36,948 nt of DNA from JANXLS01 sp038227045. GTDB taxonomy: Bacteria; Planctomycetota; SZUA-567; H5-PLA8. The DNA lies in contig JBBRQD010000053.1 in NCBI GenBank assembly GCA_038227045.1, forward strand, positions 1 through 36,948. Direction: 5' to 3'. Within the stretch, counting starts at the first letter, position 1. Each line of letters begins with the position of its first letter. The translations under genes and the position numbers were made by a program. Of this stretch, positions 31,848-36,948 are shown piece by piece. Below the pieces are notes generated by a model. That model was not told the DNA's origin, made no database searches, and saw only the letters and a list, made by a program, of their open reading frames with translations.

Positions 31848-34430
31848 ATGAGCCAGACCAACGCCCCCGAAACACCGCCCGCGCCTGTTCAGGAATTCAA
31901 CAACTCATCGTCCGTCGATGCCGGAAATTATGGCGCGGATGACATCCAGGTTCTCGGTTTTCCCGAAGCCATTCGCAAACGCCCCGGCATGTACGTCGGC
32001 GGCGCCAACGAAAATGGGCTGCATCATCTCGTTTACGAGGCCGTCGACAACGCCGTCGACGAAGCGATGGCCGGCTATTGCAAAAACATCAAGGTCCAGC
32101 TTTACAAGGACGGCTCGGTTTCCGTCGAGGACGACGGGCGCGGCATTCCGGTCGCCGAGCATCCGTCGGAGAAAGTCAGCACGCTTGAAGTCGTGTTGAC
32201 CAAACTCCATGCCGGCGGAAAATTCGGCGGCGAAACCAAGGGCTACAAAGTCTCCGGTGGCCTTCACGGAGTCGGCGTCAAATGCGCCAACGCGCTCAGC
32301 GCATGGTTTCACGTGACCGTGCAGCGCGACGGCGGCATCTTCGAAATCACCTTCGAACGCGGCGTCCGCAAGGCGCCCGTCGCGCGCACCGGCGATTCCG
32401 CAAAGACCGGCACCAAGCTGCACTTCAAGCCCGACGCGGAGATTTTCCCCGTCCCCGAATTCAAGCTGGAAACGCTCACGAAGCGTTTCCGCGAAATGGC
32501 CTTCCTCAACCCCGGCCTGCGCATCAGCATCTTCGACGAGCGTTCCGGCCACAACGAAGTCTACGATTATCCGGGCGGCATCAAGGCGTTCGTCGAGCAC
32601 CTCAACGCCGGGCGCAACGCCATTCACAAAGACGTGATTTTCTGCCGCGCGGAAGCCGAGAATATCGCCGTCGAAGTCGCGTTTCAATACAACGATGGCT
32701 ATGACGAAAAGGTCTTCTGCTTCGCCAACAACATCAACACGGCCGGCGGCGGCACGCATCTCTCCGGCTTCAAAACCGCGATCACCCGCATCTTCAAGAA
32801 CTACATGAAGAACAACAACCTCATGGAGAAGGACATCGAGGTGTCGGGCGAAGATTTGCGCGAAGGCTTGACCGCGATCATCTCGGTGAAGATCCCCGAG
32901 CCGCAGTACGATTCGCAGAACAAATTCAGGCTCTGCAACGCCGAAGTCGAAGGGCTGGTCAACAGTCTGCTCGGCCAGAAACTGGAAGAGGTCTGCGAAA
33001 CCAATCCGAAGGTCGCGACCGTGATCTGCAAGAAAGCGACTGCGGCTGCGGTCGCGCGCGAAGCGGCGAAGAAGGCGCGCGATCTGGCGCGCCGCAAAGG
33101 CGCGTTCACCGGCGGCGGCCTGCCCGGAAAACTCGCCGATTGCCAGTCACGCGACACGGAAGAGACGGAGCTTTACCTGGTCGAAGGCGATTCCGCAGGC
33201 GGCTCGGCCAAAAGCGGGCGCGACCGCAAATACCAGGCGATTCTTCCGCTGCGTGGAAAAGTGCTGAACGTCGAAAAGGCGCGCGCCGACAAGATGCTCG
33301 CCAACGCCGAAATCTTCACACTTATCCAAGCCATCGGCGCGAACATCGGCGAGGAATTCAACATTGAAAAGCTGCGCTACGGCAAGGTTATCATCATGAC
33401 CGACGCCGACGTCGACGGCTCGCACATCCGCACGCTGCTGCTGACATTTTTCTACCGGCAGATGGCGGCGCTCATCGAACAGGGCCGCGTGTACTGCGCA
33501 CAGCCTCCGCTTTTTCGCGTGCAAAGAGGCAAGGCCAGCGAATACGTGCACAGCATCGACGAGATGAACACGACGCTGCTCAAACTCGGCACGAAAGGCA
33601 CGCGCGTCGAATGCGCCGGCCGCGTCGCGCAGATCGAAGGTCCTGATTTGGAGCAGTTGCTCAAGCCGCTCGTGCGGCTGGAAGCCCTGCGCAACAACCT
33701 CAAGCGCAAGGGCATCATCTTCGAAGATTTTCTAAAACTCGATCAGGACGGCTTCTTCCCCGAATGGCACGTCGTCGTCGGGACGGACGAAGGCTTCTTC
33801 CTGACGGAAGACGAAGCCGAGATTTTCCGCAAATCGAAGATCGACGCGCTGCTGGCGAAGAACGCCGAAGAAAACGCCGCGATCGGCGCACCTAAGAAAA
33901 CGAAGGCGGGCGACGAAAACGGAAACGGCGATGAAAATGGCGACGCTGCCGGCGCGGGAGAAGGTGGCATCGCCGGCCAGGCCACGTTGGTCGCGGCGGG
34001 GCTGGGCGTCGAGAAGCGTCACCTCAACGAAGCGGCGGGATTGAGCGACTCTTTCGCCGAAATCGCAGTGTGCGGTTTTTCGCGCCAGGATTACCTCGGT
34101 TACAGCGTGGAATCCGGCTACAAATTCAAAGTGATCGACGACAAGAATGTCGAAACGCCCGCCGTATCGCTGGCGGCCGTGCTTGAAAAAGTGCGCGAGA
34201 ACGGAAAGAAAGGCATCGAGGTTCAGCGCTACAAAGGTCTCGGCGAAATGAACGCCGAACAGCTCTGGGAAACCACGATGGATCCCACAAAACGCACACT
34301 GATGCGCATCCGCCTCGAAGATGCTTATGCGGCCGACGACATGTTCAAAATTCTAATGGGCGACGTGGTATCGGCGCGCAAGGAATTTATTGAACAGCAT
34401 GCGTTGGAAGTGACGGATTTGGATGTGTAA
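31848..34430 (+). CDS. gyrB: DNA gyrase subunit B, long form
   Basis: GyrB is the ATPase and cleavage-core partner of GyrA, which introduces negative supercoils. The 860-residue protein has a GHKL ATPase with EAVDNAVDEA (64-73), DDGRGIPV and GGLHGVGVKCANAL. The transducer follows, and the TOPRIM domain has EGDSAGGSAKSGRD (from about 446) and DADVDGSH (about 518). The C-terminal QRYKGLGEMNAEQLWETTM is the family signature. Between TOPRIM and this tail is an insertion of roughly 200 residues with a low-complexity stretch (KAGDENGNGDENGDAAGAG, about 685-712), longer than in the 640-residue GyrB class. GGAG 6 bases before the ATG supports the start. gyrA, dnaA and recF are not in the window. Confidence 0.97.
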   Translation: MSQTNAPETPPAPVQEFNNSSSVDAGNYGADDIQVLGFPEAIRKRPGMYVGGANENGLHHLVYEAVDNAVDEAMAGYCKNIKVQLYKDGSVSVEDDGRGIPVAEHPSEKVSTLEVVLTKLHAGGKFGGETKGYKVSGGLHGVGVKCANALSAWFHVTVQRDGGIFEITFERGVRKAPVARTGDSAKTGTKLHFKPDAEIFPVPEFKLETLTKRFREMAFLNPGLRISIFDERSGHNEVYDYPGGIKAFVEHLNAGRNAIHKDVIFCRAEAENIAVEVAFQYNDGYDEKVFCFANNINTAGGGTHLSGFKTAITRIFKNYMKNNNLMEKDIEVSGEDLREGLTAIISVKIPEPQYDSQNKFRLCNAEVEGLVNSLLGQKLEEVCETNPKVATVICKKATAAAVAREAAKKARDLARRKGAFTGGGLPGKLADCQSRDTEETELYLVEGDSAGGSAKSGRDRKYQAILPLRGKVLNVEKARADKMLANAEIFTLIQAIGANIGEEFNIEKLRYGKVIIMTDADVDGSHIRTLLLTFFYRQMAALIEQGRVYCAQPPLFRVQRGKASEYVHSIDEMNTTLLKLGTKGTRVECAGRVAQIEGPDLEQLLKPLVRLEALRNNLKRKGIIFEDFLKLDQDGFFPEWHVVVGTDEGFFLTEDEAEIFRKSKIDALLAKNAEENAAIGAPKKTKAGDENGNGDENGDAAGAGEGGIAGQATLVAAGLGVEKRHLNEAAGLSDSFAEIAVCGFSRQDYLGYSVESGYKFKVIDDKNVETPAVSLAAVLEKVRENGKKGIEVQRYKGLGEMNAEQLWETTMDPTKRTLMRIRLEDAYAADDMFKILMGDVVSARKEFIEQHALEVTDLDV

Positions 34431-34456
34431 AATTCAGTCCCGAAAGGGCTAATCGT

Positions 34457-36460
34457 TCACACCAAATTCCCATCCGGATCGTCATTCCCGCCTTTGCCAT
34501 AAGCCCTAAGCAGCATCGCGCGTTCCGCGAATTCGCGGGCTTTCGCGTACATTTTTTCGCTTTCGAGATGCACCGCGATGTCGTCGATGGTGTCCGGATC
34601 GTTGAAGAATCGGGCCGGGATCATCTCGAGGTATTTCAGCGACTCGCGGTCTTCGCCGGACTCCCGGTGCGTTCTGTAAAGCATGTAGTAGGCCACGTCG
34701 CGGGCTTCGCCCGGACCGTCGCGTGCCACCTCTTTCAAGACTTCGATCGCGTCATCGAAACGCCGCGTCTCGACGAAGACGCGCGCCAGGCCCAGTTTCG
34801 GCCCGGGTTGCGCGGGGTCCAACTGGCGGGCCTGCTCGAAGTAGAACTGGCTCTCCGCAAAATTCCCCGCCAGCATTTTGATTTCGCCGAGACAACTCAA
34901 CGCTTCCGTCGGCGGATTTACCAGGCTCAGAGCCTTTAGAAACAGCTTCTCCGCCTCGGGCGCGTCTTCGGCGTGAATCGCCAGGAGCCGGCCGAGCGAG
35001 ATCAGCGCCTGGCCATCCTTGGGGTGCAGCACTTGAATCTGCTCGATCAGCTTTCGTGCGTCGTCTTTCTTGCCGCTCTTGAGCAGCACACATGCGGTGT
35101 TGACCAGCGGCAGGCTCCACGTCGTGTCCTGCGTTCCGGCGTCGTTGAACGACTTCAACGCGCCCTTCCAATCGTGCTTGGAGACGCGCACAATGCCATC
35201 CATCAGCAGTTCGACGTTCTTGTCGAATGTTTTCTTGCGCATCTCCCACTTCAAGCGCCAGAAATCCGAACGCGCCGACGGATGCCGTCCGCGCTCCTCA
35301 AGCAAACGGCGCAGCAGCAGGGACAGCGGTTCGGACAGGTCGTCGCCAAAACGGTCCCAGACATTCAGCGCGTCTTCGATCAGTCGGCGCTTCGCGTCGC
35401 GATACACGCGGCCGCGTTTGCAGCACGCGACGACTTCGTTCAGATCCGCCGTCGGGTAGCGGAAGACGCCCATTTCGCCCCACTGGTGGTACATGCCTTC
35501 GGCGAAATAACGCGGAATGTCCGAACTCGTAATGTGCCACGACGGCGCGGCGAAGAGCGCCAAAAAGCGCGCCGCGCGGCGCAGCGTGTCCGTTTCGTAG
35601 GAGAGCATGCCGTCCTGTGAATGGCGTTCCAGCAGCTTTGCCGCTTCGGAGTACGCGCCGCGCTGCATCAGCCTCAGGCCCGCCAGCAATGCGCCGCCGC
35701 CACGCGCAAACACTGGGCGCATTTCCTTCCACCAGGCGCTGAAGCGTTCGTGCGCGCTCAACAAGTGCGAGCGGCCCGTCAATACCGCGAGAAGTTCGTG
35801 CGCCTGCGACGCGAAGGGCGACGCGGGATCGTTCAGCGATGCGATCAGGGCGTCGATCAACGCCAGGTGCGCGCGCGCATAGTCGTCGAGATTGGCGCTC
35901 GAAGCGCTTTCGAGTTCCTCGTCGAGCGCCTTCATGCGCAACGGCGCGCGCAGGATGGCGTGGCAATGCATCAATGCGTGAATGTTGGGAAAACGCTCGA
36001 GCTTCGCGGGCAGTGTTTCGAAGGGCAATTGGCGCGCGATCCAGTGCACGCCGGCCAAGGCGGCAAGCCAGCGCCGAGCCGGCGCATCGGGCCCCTTGGG
36101 TTCGCACGGAGGCATTCGCTGCACAATTTCAAGCGCGCGCAATTCGTCCCGGCGCGAAATGGCCGCAGCCGCGGCAATCAGCGCGTGGCGATCCGTCTTG
36201 GCATCGGCAAACGCGTTTTGGACGAGGCGTTGAAAACGCCAGCGTTCGATCAACGAACGCGCCGCCGGCCCCAGCACGATGTACATCGCGGTGCCAATCC
36301 ACAAACTCCAATAGGGAATGGCGTAGGGTGAACCCGCGAGCGAAAAAAAAGACAGCCCAATGATAAAGGTCGTGGAGAGCAGTGTGAAACGAGTCACAAT
36401 TCCGACAATGCGGACCGGCCAAGCCTGGGGTATTGCGGGATGCGACGATTTCCAAAACAT
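34457..36460 (-). CDS. TPR-repeat protein with N-terminal membrane segments
   Basis: A 667-residue protein. After a short cytosolic start come two transmembrane segments (IVTRFTLLSTTFIIGLSFFS and WSLWIGTAMYIVLGPAARSL, about residues 18-68) in the style of membrane-anchored scaffold proteins. A long alpha-helical region follows, and the C-terminal 260 residues are clear TPR repeats (DWKGALKSFNDAGTQDTTW, DDARKLIEQIQVLHPKDGQA, NFAESQFYFEQARQLDPAQP, RRFDDAIEVLKEVARDGPGE). Such proteins usually organise complexes; no specific partner can be named. Start ATG 36460 is preceded by AAGG; earlier in-frame starts are not supported. It converges on gyrB with a 26-base gap. Confidence 0.75.
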   Translation of the reverse strand: MFWKSSHPAIPQAWPVRIVGIVTRFTLLSTTFIIGLSFFSLAGSPYAIPYWSLWIGTAMYIVLGPAARSLIERWRFQRLVQNAFADAKTDRHALIAAAAAISRRDELRALEIVQRMPPCEPKGPDAPARRWLAALAGVHWIARQLPFETLPAKLERFPNIHALMHCHAILRAPLRMKALDEELESASSANLDDYARAHLALIDALIASLNDPASPFASQAHELLAVLTGRSHLLSAHERFSAWWKEMRPVFARGGGALLAGLRLMQRGAYSEAAKLLERHSQDGMLSYETDTLRRAARFLALFAAPSWHITSSDIPRYFAEGMYHQWGEMGVFRYPTADLNEVVACCKRGRVYRDAKRRLIEDALNVWDRFGDDLSEPLSLLLRRLLEERGRHPSARSDFWRLKWEMRKKTFDKNVELLMDGIVRVSKHDWKGALKSFNDAGTQDTTWSLPLVNTACVLLKSGKKDDARKLIEQIQVLHPKDGQALISLGRLLAIHAEDAPEAEKLFLKALSLVNPPTEALSCLGEIKMLAGNFAESQFYFEQARQLDPAQPGPKLGLARVFVETRRFDDAIEVLKEVARDGPGEARDVAYYMLYRTHRESGEDRESLKYLEMIPARFFNDPDTIDDIAVHLESEKMYAKAREFAERAMLLRAYGKGGNDDPDGNLV

Positions 36461-36626
36461 ATCGCCAGCCTTCGTCTGAAAAGAGGCGCTTCCGGTGCCC
36501 CCTATTAAGTAGACTATCACAAACGGTGCGGATTCTAATAAAAATTCATGAAATGTGAAACGAGCGTAATCACCTGTTCACATCGCTTTTAAAGAGAATC
36601 TGTCTTGTACAAAAGCGCTACCCTCC

Positions 36627-36948
36627 TCAAAACATCTCATAAGCCCCAATCTCCTTGATCTGCCGCTCAATCTCCTCCAAAGAAAGTGTATCCGGTGCCA
36701 CGGAGCAGTACCCTGCTCCGTGCTGCGGAAGCTCGCCCGTCACATTTTTCTCACCCCCAACAACCTCCGCCAAACACTCCTCAATAAACCCCATCTCCAA
36801 CTGATGCGGCGTCTTCCCAAAAACCGAAACACAAGCCCGATAAAGCCGCCGATAACTAGAAAACCCAAACCCCTGAGCCCAAGAATTCGAAGAAAACTCA
36901 GGCCAACGCCGACTCGTCTTAAGCCCCTTCCAAACCGCCCACCGATCC
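36627..36948 (-). CDS. C-terminal part of an AraC-like HTH protein (partial)
   Basis: The minus-strand frame enters at the window edge and runs for 106 residues to a TGA at 36627-36629; the N-terminal part is outside. Residues SNSWAQGFGFSSYRRLYRAC, then VSVFGKTPHQLE, match the second helix-turn-helix and terminal helix of AraC/XylS regulators (consensus AxxxGFxSxxxFxRxFxxxFGxTPxxYR). After this comes an acidic/hydrophobic tail and an unusual peptide QHGAGYCSVAPD encoded by a perfect DNA palindrome, ending in ERQIKEIGAYEMF. Wobble positions are mostly T and G here, unlike the C/G-rich neighbours, so the gene may be acquired. Its target is unknown, and the gene is cut by the window. Confidence 0.55.
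   Translation of the reverse strand, partial: DRWAVWKGLKTSRRWPEFSSNSWAQGFGFSSYRRLYRACVSVFGKTPHQLEMGFIEECLAEVVGGEKNVTGELPQHGAGYCSVAPDTLSLEEIERQIKEIGAYEMF
36699..36722. repeat. Palindrome CACGGAGCAG..CTGCTCCGTG inside the AraC-like gene
   Basis: Ten bases (36699-36708) are exactly complementary to 36713-36722 around a four-base loop TACC. It is in frame with the surrounding coding sequence and adds a peptide (HGAGYCSV) that does not look like the flanking protein. It resembles short palindromic elements that insert into genes. Confidence 0.7.

Noticed and set aside
34431..34456. Terminator between gyrB and the TPR gene
   Set aside because: Only a CCC-GAAA-GGG mini-stem is present and no T-run follows; too weak to call.

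Overview
The window is about 37 kb of GC-rich bacterial chromosome, densely packed with genes on both strands. The mix suggests a Gram-negative from the Planctomycetota/PVC side or a neighbouring candidate phylum. The supporting signs are an outer-membrane barrel protein, an O-antigen-ligase-like protein, LTxxQ periplasmic proteins, a Tat-exported sugar isomerase, TPR/redoxin secreted proteins, a long GyrB and several families of intergenic palindromic repeats. This placement is inference: no rRNA or other decisive marker is present. No tRNA, rRNA, CRISPR array, prophage or complete insertion sequence was seen.

Layout. 1-1.0 kb: tail of a probable ISAs1-type transposase, then a TIM-barrel sugar isomerase. 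1.07-2.1 kb (minus): a secreted STN-like protein followed by rnpA. 2.27-3.8 kb: recO convergent with a Cys-rich LysM lipoprotein. 4.0-5.2 kb: two proteins of unknown function that converge on a strong hairpin. 5.35-8.4 kb (plus): two LTxxQ/Spy-like periplasmic proteins, a small Cys-rich membrane-anchored protein and an outer-membrane barrel protein. 8.5-11.3 kb (plus): aconitase and a hicAB toxin-antitoxin pair. 11.4-14.2 kb: an O-antigen-ligase-like membrane protein divergent from a Ste24-type M48 protease. 14.2-21.0 kb (minus): TPR-redoxin protein, Tat-exported isomerase, a small anchored protein and a two-domain M16 protease. 21.1-24.3 kb: two related MITE-like palindromic elements bracket a Cys-rich secreted protein and uvrB. 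24.3-28.5 kb: a triple-BON protein, then a NitT/TauT-type ABC transporter made of a fused double permease and an ATPase with a C-terminal extension. 28.5-31.6 kb (minus): Nudix hydrolase, EamA transporter, membrane-anchored helical-repeat protein. 31.8-36.5 kb: gyrB and a TPR membrane protein. The window ends inside an AraC-like regulator of different base composition.

Functionally the region combines information-processing housekeeping genes (rnpA, recO, uvrB, gyrB), central metabolism (aconitase, a Nudix sugar pyrophosphatase) and envelope proteins. The most unusual layer is non-coding. Four different short-motif palindromic repeat families sit between genes, in one case directly against a start codon, and two 231-233 bp elements have long inverted ends that match better within a copy than between copies. 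I found no convincing new multi-gene system. The best candidates for novelty are the paired palindromic elements, the repeats that occupy ribosome-binding positions, the in-frame palindrome in the AraC-like gene and the set of Cys-rich secreted proteins.
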